From the NCBI GenBank assembly GCA_039029935.1, contig JBCCFC010000592.1, forward strand, positions 1 through 8,321: 8,321 nt of DNA. The letters are read 5' to 3'. Under the pieces are notes generated by a model that saw only the letters and a list, made by a program, of their open reading frames with translations, ran no database searches and was not told the origin of the DNA. Origin of the DNA: G039029935 sp039029935 (GTDB taxonomy: Bacteria > Chloroflexota > Anaerolineae > Caldilineales > Caldilineaceae). The position numbers and the translations under genes are program-made. Positions within the stretch are counted from its first letter, which is position 1; each line of letters starts with the position of its first letter. Shown here piece by piece: positions 1 through 6,761 of this stretch.

Positions 1-120
1 AGAAATAGTCGGTACTTAAAAATTTATAGACAAAGAGATTGGTCCAATGATTGAAAAATTAATTTTTCAATCATTGGACCAATCTCTTTGTCTATAAATT
101 TTTAAGTACCGACTATTTCT
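1..120. repeat. Perfect 120-bp loop-less palindrome at the window edge
   Basis: Bases 1-60 are the exact reverse complement of bases 61-120, with the axis between 60 and 61, no spacer and no mismatch. The arms are AT-rich and encode nothing recognisable. Because the palindrome begins at base 1, its left limit is unknown: it ends at a contig terminus or continues outside the window. Long, perfect, spacer-less palindromes are unstable in most bacteria, so an assembly or amplification fold-back is the likeliest explanation. In that case only 61-120 is native sequence. A genuine hairpin-ended replicon or inverted duplication junction remains possible. Confidence 0.95.
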
Positions 121-221
121 GTGTCACAGTAATTTCCGACAACAAATAGCGTTATCCAACGAAGAATAGCACAGGTGACAAGGTTGTACCAATGGAAACC
201 ATCCATGATCGTTTTTGCTGG

Positions 222-250
222 TTGCTCAAATAGTTTTTTTCTTGTAAAAT
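222..250 (+). promoter_or_regulatory. Putative sigma70-type promoter of the transport cluster
   Basis: A -35-like TTGCTC (222-227) is separated by 17 bp from a -10-like TAAAAT (245-250, five of six matches to TATAAT). Transcription would start near 257 and give a leader of about 60 nt before the GTG at 317. The hexamers and the CTTGTAAAATA block around the -10 recur in the predicted promoter of the regulator on the other strand. That recurrence strengthens the call. The -35 alone is weak (three of six). Confidence 0.5.
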
Positions 251-259
251 ACTCGATTA

Positions 260-286
260 AGTCATGTGACTCTGTTTGTTGAGTCA
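260..286 (+). promoter_or_regulatory. Overlapping inverted repeats in the transporter leader (possible operator or hairpin)
   Basis: AGTCA-TG-TGACT (260-271) is a 12-bp inverted repeat. Overlapping it, TGACTC (267-272) pairs with GAGTCA (281-286) across an 8-nt loop. The two are mutually exclusive as RNA folds, and they lie just downstream of the predicted transcription start and 18 bp before the Shine-Dalgarno. They could be a repressor site or a small leader hairpin. The arms are short enough to arise by chance. Confidence 0.3.
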
Positions 287-303
287 ATGCAGCTTACTAT
301 TCT

Positions 304-309
304 AGGAGG
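304..309 (+). promoter_or_regulatory. Strong Shine-Dalgarno AGGAGG fixing the start at 317
   Basis: AGGAGG lies 7 nt before the GTG at 317. Earlier in-frame starts (GTG 266, ATG 287) have no such site and would translate through this one, so 317 is the supported start. Confidence 0.85.
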
Positions 310-316
310 AACCACT

Positions 317-2020
317 GTGAATTCTTCAATCAAACGCAATCGAAGGACGATTTCACGACGTACATTTTTACAGATCGCTGGTGCCAGTGCTGGCGTGGGT
401 ATTCTGGCCGCATGTGCGCCAGCAGCAGAGCCTGCACCCGCCCCAGCGACAGAAGCGGATGCAGCTCCCGCAGAACCGATGACGCCAGCCTCATGGGAAG
501 ATGGCATGTTGCGTCCCGCAGGTAGCCCCAAGCATGGTGGAACGCTACGCACAGCCTTTGGTGTCACCGTTTCACATTTTGACATCCATCAAGGTGGCGG
601 CGCCCATGTGCTAAGTCACATGTACAACAATTTGGTCCGTCTCAATCTTGTCGATGGATTGCGCTCGATTGTCCCAGACTTGGCCTCCAGTTGGGAAGTT
701 TCGGACGACGGCTTGACCTATACTTTCTCGCTGCGTGAAGGGGTCACCTATCATGACGGTACGCCGTTCTCTTCTGCCGATGTAGTGGCATCCTTTAATC
801 GTATCATGGACCCACCCGAAGGGGTCATCAGCATCTTCAAAGATGAGTTTACAATGGTGGATAGTATCGAAGCTGCGGATGATTTAACGGTTCAGTTTAA
901 CCTGAGCGCACCACGCACCTACTTCCTCAATTTGTTGGCGGGTACTGGCATGGTCATTTACTCGGCCAAACATCTGGAAGAGAACAACAATGATCTGCGC
1001 GAGGTTGTTGTGCCAGGCACAGGCGCGTTCAAGTATGTCGAGTATCAGACGGCTGAAAAATGGATTCTGGAACGCAACGAAAACTATTGGGATGCTGAAC
1101 TGCCTTATGTGGATGGCCTAGAATTGTTGCATGTACCAGCGTGGTCAGATCGCGGTAGTGCGGTCCTCACGGGGCAGGCGGATATGTCGTGGAACGTGGC
1201 CTATGAGACATGGGTCGAAGGCGACAATCGGGATGATGTAATCGCCAACAAATTGGCAAACTTTGGGGCGTATTGGGTCTTCTTTAACACAAACAAAGAA
1301 ACCCTGAGCGACCCTCGTGTGCGTCGTGCCATTCTGTTAGGTGTCAGCCGGCAGAACCTGATCAAAGCCTTCTCTAGCCAAGAGCAGATTAACTTGACAC
1401 GTTGGGTTCCACAGGGTGATCCATATGCCACATCACCAGAGGCCATCGCAACCTTGCCCGGCTATCGTGAAGATAAGACTGCTGATATTGAGGAAGCCAA
1501 ACAACTCTTGGCCGATGCTGGTTATGCAGAAGGACTGACACTCGAACTGTTGGCCGCTGCGGGGCCACAGGCAGAGTTGATTGCACCAGCCTTCCAAGAT
1601 ATGCTCCAGCGCAACTTGGGCATCGAAGTTGAAATCCGAATTATTGAGCGTGCCTTGTTAACCGAGGAAGAAAAAGCGGGCAACTTTGATCTGTCACTCA
1701 ACACACGGGGGCATGGCATTTCAGACATTTCGCCACGCGGCAATCTGTGGTGGCGTACAGGTGGCTCGCAGAACTTTGGTGGCTATTCCAATGCCGAGTT
1801 TGATGCGCTCTTGGAGCAGATCGACAATGAGATTGACACCGAAGCTCGTGCAGAACTCATCACCCAAGCCGAAGATATTCTCGACCAAGACCCACCTTCC
1901 TACTTGGTCGGCTATACCTTCCACCTACCCATGTGGAACAGCAAGGTGAAAGGTGTCGAACTCGATAACCGCGCCTTTGCTGAATGGGGACGGATGGAGA
2001 CGGTCTGGATTGACGAGTAG
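317..2020 (+). CDS. ABC transporter substrate-binding lipoprotein, SBP_bac_5 (peptide/nickel/opine) family
   Basis: This 567-residue protein should capture a peptide-like or other small solute outside the membrane and deliver it to the two permeases encoded next. The N-terminus has a twin-arginine motif (SRRTFLQ, residues 13-19), a short hydrophobic stretch and a lipobox LAAC with the lipid-modified cysteine at residue 33, so export by Tat and membrane anchoring are expected. An Ala/Pro-rich tether follows (about 34-60). The family signature covers about 121-160: a DLASSWEVSDDGLTYTF-type stretch, then LREGV, HDGTPF and DVVASF. Length is normal for SBP_bac_5 and the frame is intact. The start is GTG 317, set by AGGAGG at 304. 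The ligand cannot be told from sequence, because this family includes binders of peptides, nickel, opines and sugars. The family call is firm and the substrate is open. Confidence 0.95.
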   Translation: MNSSIKRNRRTISRRTFLQIAGASAGVGILAACAPAAEPAPAPATEADAAPAEPMTPASWEDGMLRPAGSPKHGGTLRTAFGVTVSHFDIHQGGGAHVLSHMYNNLVRLNLVDGLRSIVPDLASSWEVSDDGLTYTFSLREGVTYHDGTPFSSADVVASFNRIMDPPEGVISIFKDEFTMVDSIEAADDLTVQFNLSAPRTYFLNLLAGTGMVIYSAKHLEENNNDLREVVVPGTGAFKYVEYQTAEKWILERNENYWDAELPYVDGLELLHVPAWSDRGSAVLTGQADMSWNVAYETWVEGDNRDDVIANKLANFGAYWVFFNTNKETLSDPRVRRAILLGVSRQNLIKAFSSQEQINLTRWVPQGDPYATSPEAIATLPGYREDKTADIEEAKQLLADAGYAEGLTLELLAAAGPQAELIAPAFQDMLQRNLGIEVEIRIIERALLTEEEKAGNFDLSLNTRGHGISDISPRGNLWWRTGGSQNFGGYSNAEFDALLEQIDNEIDTEARAELITQAEDILDQDPPSYLVGYTFHLPMWNSKVKGVELDNRAFAEWGRMETVWIDE

Positions 2021-2025
2021 TTGAC

Positions 2026-2181
2026 AGTTGAAAGTTGAAAGTTGATAGCGGATAGTTGATAGTTATGCAAGTTTTGAAATAATTGCAGATAATTCCACTC
2101 ATCTGCAAACCGATGGTGAGATTCACCGATCTATTGGCTGAACACTCATAACTATCAACTATCAACTATCAACTTTCAACT
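2026..2181. repeat. Heptamer-repeat inverted element between binding protein and first permease
   Basis: The spacer is framed by two arms made of tandem heptamers related to GTTGATA and GTTGAAA. Positions 2033-2065 match the reverse complement of 2149-2181 at 31 of 33 bases, and an extra heptamer sits at 2026-2032. The 83-bp interior holds two smaller hairpins: TGCAGAT (2084-2090) with ATCTGCA (2101-2107), and GGTGA with TCACC (about 2115-2127). The transcript could fold into one long stem carrying two inner stem-loops. There is no coding potential. Such repeat-framed spacers can act as mobile or dispersed repeats. In transport operons they can also protect the upstream mRNA, giving more binding protein than permease (inference). 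Confidence 0.85.
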
Positions 2182-2192
2182 AATAAGAAACT

Positions 2193-3152
2193 ATGTCCAA
2201 ATACATTCTCAATAGATTACTGATTGCCATTCCGACCATCTTTGGCATCACGGTTTTGATTTTTCTGGCGATGCGTGTGTTGCCTGGCGACCCCTTGGCG
2301 ATGATCCAGTCGGAGGCAACGGGCGTATATGTCCTCAGCGATGATGAACTGGCGCAGTTACGCGCCAGTTTGGGGTTGGATCAGCCCTACTATATTCAAT
2401 ATGCAGATTGGATGCACCAGGTCTTTACTGGAGACTTTGGCACATCCTTTTGGACCAATGAACCAATCAGCGCGTTGATTGCACGGCGTGGGCCGATCTC
2501 AGCGCAGATTGCGATTATGGCCGTATTATTTTCATGGCTCATTGGGGTACCAGTGGGGATGCTCAGTGCCATGTGGCGTAACTCGCTCATGGACTACACC
2601 TCGCGTTTGACCGTGACCTTATTTATCGCCATGCCCAGCTATTGGATTGGGCTGTTGATCGTACTCTTCACGGTGCTAGTCTTTTCGTGGCGACCACCGC
2701 TGAGTATTATCCAACTGTGGGATGATCCTTGGGGCAATATGCAAATCACACTGCTGCCATCGCTGGCGTTGGGGTTGGGGCTGGCTGCGGTCATCGCGCG
2801 TATGGCACGTTCTGCCGCGCTCGAGGTGATGTACGAGGATTATGTCCGTACTGCTCGTGCCAAGGGGCTTGCCAACCAACTCATCGTGTGGCGGCATGTC
2901 TTCAAAAATGCCATGCTCCCCGTGATTACAACATCGGGGTTGGCTCTGGGTGGGCTACTCGGTGGTGCTGTCTCGGTCGAAAAGGCATTTGGGATTCCGG
3001 GGCTTGGGAACTTGCTGATTCAGGCATTGGCCGAACGCGACTGGATGATGATTCAAAATTTGGTGTTGCTCTATGGATTAATCTTTGCCATCATCAATTT
3101 GCTGGTCGATTTAAGCTATGCCTTCTTCGATCCACGTATTCGCTATGAATAG
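2193..3152 (+). CDS. ABC transporter permease, DppB/OppB type
   Basis: This 319-residue integral membrane protein forms one half of the translocation channel of the importer. The N-terminus MSKYILNRLLIAIPTIFGIT and the following LIFLAMRVLPGDP are characteristic of DppB/OppB permeases. Hydrophobic segments appear at about 9-27, 104-126, 138-165, 185-203, 247-262 and 286-310. The cytoplasmic EAA loop that docks the ATPase is clear at about 214-246 (YEDYVRTARAKGL, then RHVFKNAMLPVIT), followed by the VEKAFGIPGLG block (262-272) and the FFDPRIRYE end. Length is typical. The ATG at 2193 lacks a good Shine-Dalgarno (only AAGAAA upstream), unlike its two neighbours, so permease output may be lower than that of the binding protein. 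It sits 172 bp after the binding protein, downstream of the heptamer-repeat element. Confidence 0.95.
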   Translation: MSKYILNRLLIAIPTIFGITVLIFLAMRVLPGDPLAMIQSEATGVYVLSDDELAQLRASLGLDQPYYIQYADWMHQVFTGDFGTSFWTNEPISALIARRGPISAQIAIMAVLFSWLIGVPVGMLSAMWRNSLMDYTSRLTVTLFIAMPSYWIGLLIVLFTVLVFSWRPPLSIIQLWDDPWGNMQITLLPSLALGLGLAAVIARMARSAALEVMYEDYVRTARAKGLANQLIVWRHVFKNAMLPVITTSGLALGGLLGGAVSVEKAFGIPGLGNLLIQALAERDWMMIQNLVLLYGLIFAIINLLVDLSYAFFDPRIRYE

Positions 3153-3162
3153 GCGATTCAGC

Positions 3163-3189
3163 GCAAAGAGTGCAGAGGGAGCAAAGGAA
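3163..3189 (+). repeat. Three imperfect 9-bp tandem repeats (GCAAAGAGT-like)
   Basis: GCAAAGAGT (3163-3171), GCAGAGGGA (3172-3180) and GCAAAGGAA (3181-3189) form a short purine-rich degenerate array 10 bp after the stop codon of the first permease. No function is evident. It is another short-period repeat confined to a spacer. Confidence 0.6.
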
Positions 3190-3194
3190 AGTAT

Positions 3195-3233
3195 CGCAGG
3201 TTGGCTACCTGCGCCACAGATAATCAATCTGTG
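3195..3233 (+). repeat. Two adjacent 7-bp stem-loops (REP-like pair)
   Basis: CGCAGGT (3195-3201) pairs perfectly with ACCTGCG (3207-3213) around a 5-nt loop. One base later CACAGAT (3215-3221) pairs perfectly with ATCTGTG (3227-3233), also around a 5-nt loop. No T-run follows, so this is not a standard intrinsic terminator. The paired geometry resembles dispersed REP-type palindromes in bacterial operons. Between the two permease genes it could slow 3' exonuclease decay. Confidence 0.7.
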
Positions 3234-3279
3234 ATATTGGTTATGCTTTCCTATCCAAGAACAAAAGGAAGAAAATTCT

Positions 3280-4212
3280 GTGACATCCAACGCTACATCC
3301 ACTGCTCAGGCAGATGCCCAGACAGACCCCTCATTTTTGTACAGTGAAGGGTCAAAGGCCAGAAACAATTGGAGTCTGGCGGGGCTTCGCCGATTTTTCA
3401 ATTCATCCCCAATCGGCGCATTGGCAGTCCTTGTCTGGATATTGATTATCATCATGGCGGTTTTTGCGCCACAGGTGGCTCCCCATGACCCGCTGGAGCC
3501 AACCTATTCCGAAGAGGGTCCATCGGCAGAACACTTGCTGGGTACAGACCGTCTGGGACGCGATGTGCTCAGCCGCATCATCTTTGGCTCTCGCATCACG
3601 CTGCTTGTCGCCTTTACAGCTGTGTTGATTGGCGACACCATCGGGTTTGTCTGGGGCATTGCCAGTGGATATTTGGGCAGATACTTTGACCTGATCAGCC
3701 AACGATTGGTCGATATCCTGATGTCCTTCCCTGGCCTCATCTTAGCACTGCTCCTGCTCGTCGTCTTTGGTGCGGGGCTGGCGACAGTGATTGTTGCCAT
3801 TGCCGTGACACGTATTCCCTCGGCAACACGCATTACCCGTTCTGTGGTTCTCAATATCAAAGAAACATCCTATGTAGAGGCCGCTCGTAGTATCGGTGTC
3901 CCCACATGGGCGATTATGTTGCGCCATGTTGCCCCCCAATGTTTGGCGCCCATCATGGTGGTGGCAACGTTACACCTTGGTGCGGCCATCTTTGCCGAAT
4001 CCGCGCTCAGTTTTCTGGGCATGGGCATCCCACCACCAGCCCCTAGTTGGGGCAATATGCTGGGGGGCGTTTTAGCCGCTGCATTCCGTCCACCTTGGTG
4101 GCTGGTTGTCTTCCCTGGTGTGGCGATTACGTTGGCAATCTTGTCGGCCAATTTGATTGGGGATGCATTGCGCGATTTCCTTGACCCGAAATTGCGTCAA
4201 CGGATTGATTAG
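3280..4212 (+). CDS. ABC transporter permease, DppC/OppC type
   Basis: This 310-residue membrane protein is the second channel half, partnering the DppB-type subunit. A non-conserved polar N-terminal tail of about 40 residues precedes the first membrane segment (about 44-64). HLLGTDRLGRDV (85-96) is the OppC/DppC signature. Further hydrophobic segments lie at about 105-128, 145-175, 222-244 and 275-295. The ATPase-docking EAA loop begins at YVEAARSIGV (198-207) and continues to RHVAPQ, and ESALSFLGMGIPPPAPSWG (240-258) is the conserved C-terminal block. The start is GTG 3280 with AAGGAAG ending 8 nt upstream. The frame is intact. No ATPase gene follows: the next gene converges from the other strand, and the two stop codons overlap by 4 bp. 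The ATPases must be encoded elsewhere, or shared with another importer. Confidence 0.95.
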   Translation: MTSNATSTAQADAQTDPSFLYSEGSKARNNWSLAGLRRFFNSSPIGALAVLVWILIIIMAVFAPQVAPHDPLEPTYSEEGPSAEHLLGTDRLGRDVLSRIIFGSRITLLVAFTAVLIGDTIGFVWGIASGYLGRYFDLISQRLVDILMSFPGLILALLLLVVFGAGLATVIVAIAVTRIPSATRITRSVVLNIKETSYVEAARSIGVPTWAIMLRHVAPQCLAPIMVVATLHLGAAIFAESALSFLGMGIPPPAPSWGNMLGGVLAAAFRPPWWLVVFPGVAITLAILSANLIGDALRDFLDPKLRQRID

Positions 4213-6686
4213 GTAAGGTCGTCATGACTCTTCACTCTCCCCACTTCCTCCACAATCATCCGATTCACGACCACATTCTCCAAAAACGACACCCGCAACG
4301 CTTCATCCGTCAGTTCCTCGGCCCACTGTCGTAACTGGTGATAGCTTTGACGTAAAAGCTCATGTGCGCGTGGGTCATCCACCGATTGCAGAACTTGGTA
4401 GCAGACCCAGTGCGACCAGAAATATTCACGGCCAGAGGGGTCTGGCAATTTGGTCTCCAAACGCGGGTAGAGCCAGTGAACGTGGGTCAGGGCTTGGTCC
4501 ATCGAACCCGTTTGCTTTCCTTGTCGATAGGCGACTGCGGCCAGCCCTGTGCGCACGGTGGTTTGTAGCCCAAGGTTTGTTTTTGTCTGACGCAGATTGA
4601 ACGCTTGGATAAATGCTGTTTCGGCGTCAGACAACGCCTCATCAGCCAAAAAAGCATCCCCCAACGCCATATAGCTCAGGGCATGTTGGGATTTTGCCAC
4701 CTGTCCATGCAGGGTCAACATCTGCTGGGCCAACGTCTTTGCCTCCTCGATACGCCCTTGACGGCAAGCGGCCATGCTGAGGTTGCCCAACACTTGGTAG
4801 CGTAGATTCGGGTCATCCAGCACAACTTGTTTATTGGTGATTGGGGTCAGCCATGCGTCTACTTGCGCATATTGACCCAAGGCAAGATAGACAGAACTTA
4901 AGCTGACAAGCGTATAATAGGTGCGATACTCATGGCCCAACTCGTTGTGAATGTCGATGGCGGCTTTGAGATAGGCAATGCGCTGGAGATAGCTGGTCCC
5001 AATGTGGGCGTGTCCAGACGCATGGCCGAGGGCATTGCCCAACGCATCGAGTGTCTCCGCTTCACCAGAGCGATTGTGTAGTTGTTGACGGATGCGCAAC
5101 GATTGCTGAAAATAGGTTTTCATGGCCTCACTACCGCTGCGATAGGAGGCAAGGAGCGCACCCATCTCATAGAGCAAGTCTGCCTCACCCCAGAGGTTTC
5201 CGCTACGCCGATAGTGCGCCAGTGCTTTTTCACCATGTTGCAGTCCGATATCCACATTGCTATTATAAAACGAGGTATAGAAGGCGAAAATCATCTCATA
5301 GCGTCCCCACAGATGTGACGGAGATTGTTCTGACAGATGTGGGTGTGCCAAATGCCAGTGGTGTTGGACCTCATCCAGTTCACCAGCAAGCAAGAAGAGC
5401 GACGCCATGCCCAGATGGTAGCGTGCCTCTAAATTCAAGATGGGTTGATCGGCAGTTTGTGTATTGGGCAGTGTATTCGGCAACGTACTTGGCAGATACG
5501 GCTCTAGTCGTAGCCCCACCGTCAAGCCCTCGCTGTGTTGGGCAAGCTGTTGGTGCGTTTCCATCTGGATCACACCTGCATGAAGCCGAAGTCGCTGTTG
5601 AATTGAGTCTGAGAGGGGTACTGCATCAAACGTCTGCATCGGTGTAATGTCCAGTATCTCCAGAAGGCGTTCACAACAGAGAAAGACTTCCTGATGGACA
5701 CCGTTGCGTGTATGAAAGTGAGTCAGTGCATCAAAGACATGCTCAATCAGGCCAAACCAGCGGTGGTGGAGTGCCTGCCGCCATGCCAAGTCAATGTGAT
5801 TGTGTTCGCGCCGTAAATGGGTTAGTGCATCCATCACGCCCGCACCGTCCAGCCGCGCAGCCTGCTCCACAACCAATGTAAAAAAGTAAGTGCAGTAATG
5901 CCGCCAAAGTACCATCGTTTCCGAGGATGTGTCGTCATATTGGGTGCGCCATTGGTCACGCAAGAAGGCTTGGGTCAATGGGTGCAGCGCATAGCGTCCA
6001 ACTGTCTTCACTTGGAGCAACGAGGTATCGGTGAGCCGTTTGAGATTGAGCAACGAGATATGCACAATGGCAGAAGCAGCATTGAAATCAAACGAGGTCG
6101 CAAAATGGGACAGCATCATGAGTTGATTTTGCTGCTCTGGTGAGAGCAACCGCCAAGAGTGTTCTATCAGTGCATCAACCGTCTGATGTCTGGCAACACC
6201 AAGCGTTCCTGTCGCGGTTACAGAGGCGTCGTGAACAAGCAGTGTACGGTCTTGGCGAAGTTGGGCTGCGATATCGGCAAGTGTGAGATGCTCTGTCCAT
6301 GCGGCCACCATCTCCAGAGCGAGCGGCAATCCTCCTGTCAGTTGACAGATATCAAGCATATGTGGGAAGTCATCCACATGCGCGTGAAAGCGCGATGAGT
6401 AGCGTTGGGCACAGTCGATAAAGAGCTGAATGGCGGCATAGGTCTTGGGGAGCATCTGCGGCTGTTGTGCGATGATCTGCGTTGCTTTATCGGCTTGAGG
6501 CAAGGGCAAAGGGTCTATGTAGAACACGGTTTCATTGGGTATCTGGAGTCGTGTTCGCGATGTCACCAGAAAGACACAGCTTGATGCTTCGGCCAAGAGT
6601 CGTGCCAATGCTGGAACACAGCCCAAGACATGCTCGAAATTGTCAAAAATTAACAACAATTTCCGGTGGCGTAGATAGTCAGACAC
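4209..6686 (-). CDS. Downstream fragment of a BTAD/NB-ARC/TPR transcriptional regulator (after in-frame stop)
   Basis: This is the C-terminal 825 codons of a large signalling regulator. Counting from the first available start (GTG 6686), it opens with Walker B (LLLIFDN, 10-16), the VTSRTRL sensor-like strand (41-47), the GGLPLALE motif (118-125) and an MHD-like LHPL (234-237). These complete an NB-ARC (STAND ATPase) module. From about residue 260 to the end the protein is helical and TPR-like, a region that in this class probably senses ligand or partner. The end (LRVSFLENVVVNRMIVEEV) is typical of Chloroflexota members. The frame is open and unbroken back to the TAA at 6759. The 24 codons between the stop and this GTG (RLASEVATALDLP and on) are conserved-looking NB-ARC sequence in the same frame. 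The GTG has no Shine-Dalgarno, so this is unlikely to be an independent gene. Treat it as the 3' part of a broken or miscalled gene. Confidence 0.85.
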   Translation of the reverse strand: MSDYLRHRKLLLIFDNFEHVLGCVPALARLLAEASSCVFLVTSRTRLQIPNETVFYIDPLPLPQADKATQIIAQQPQMLPKTYAAIQLFIDCAQRYSSRFHAHVDDFPHMLDICQLTGGLPLALEMVAAWTEHLTLADIAAQLRQDRTLLVHDASVTATGTLGVARHQTVDALIEHSWRLLSPEQQNQLMMLSHFATSFDFNAASAIVHISLLNLKRLTDTSLLQVKTVGRYALHPLTQAFLRDQWRTQYDDTSSETMVLWRHYCTYFFTLVVEQAARLDGAGVMDALTHLRREHNHIDLAWRQALHHRWFGLIEHVFDALTHFHTRNGVHQEVFLCCERLLEILDITPMQTFDAVPLSDSIQQRLRLHAGVIQMETHQQLAQHSEGLTVGLRLEPYLPSTLPNTLPNTQTADQPILNLEARYHLGMASLFLLAGELDEVQHHWHLAHPHLSEQSPSHLWGRYEMIFAFYTSFYNSNVDIGLQHGEKALAHYRRSGNLWGEADLLYEMGALLASYRSGSEAMKTYFQQSLRIRQQLHNRSGEAETLDALGNALGHASGHAHIGTSYLQRIAYLKAAIDIHNELGHEYRTYYTLVSLSSVYLALGQYAQVDAWLTPITNKQVVLDDPNLRYQVLGNLSMAACRQGRIEEAKTLAQQMLTLHGQVAKSQHALSYMALGDAFLADEALSDAETAFIQAFNLRQTKTNLGLQTTVRTGLAAVAYRQGKQTGSMDQALTHVHWLYPRLETKLPDPSGREYFWSHWVCYQVLQSVDDPRAHELLRQSYHQLRQWAEELTDEALRVSFLENVVVNRMIVEEVGRVKSHDDLT

Positions 6687-6758
6687 CTGTTGGAGGATGG
6701 TATCCGCACTACCAATGGGTAAATCTAACGCGGTTGCGACCTCACTTGCCAGACGATT

Positions 6759-6761
6759 TTA
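6759..6761 (-). other. In-frame TAA splitting one regulator gene (4209-8060) into two
   Basis: The minus strand reads CAG GCA TAA AAT CGT. The reading frame before the TAA and the frame after it are the same: the distance from the stop to GTG 6686 is 75 bp, exactly 25 codons. Domain order continues across it, with Walker A upstream and Walker B downstream. One base change (for example CAA to TAA, a C-to-T transition) would create it. The full gene would be 1290 codons. A real nonsense mutation, a base-call error or readthrough are the options. Nothing in the sequence favours readthrough. Confidence 0.9.

Noticed and set aside
102..287. 61-codon minus-strand reading frame with a hydrophobic stretch
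   Set aside because: It runs into the palindrome, overlaps the transporter promoter and leader, has no ribosome site and shows no recognisable family.
266..316. Earlier start for the binding protein (GTG 266)
   Set aside because: It would translate through the AGGAGG at 304-309 and put 17 unrelated residues ahead of the Tat signal. GTG 317 fits better.
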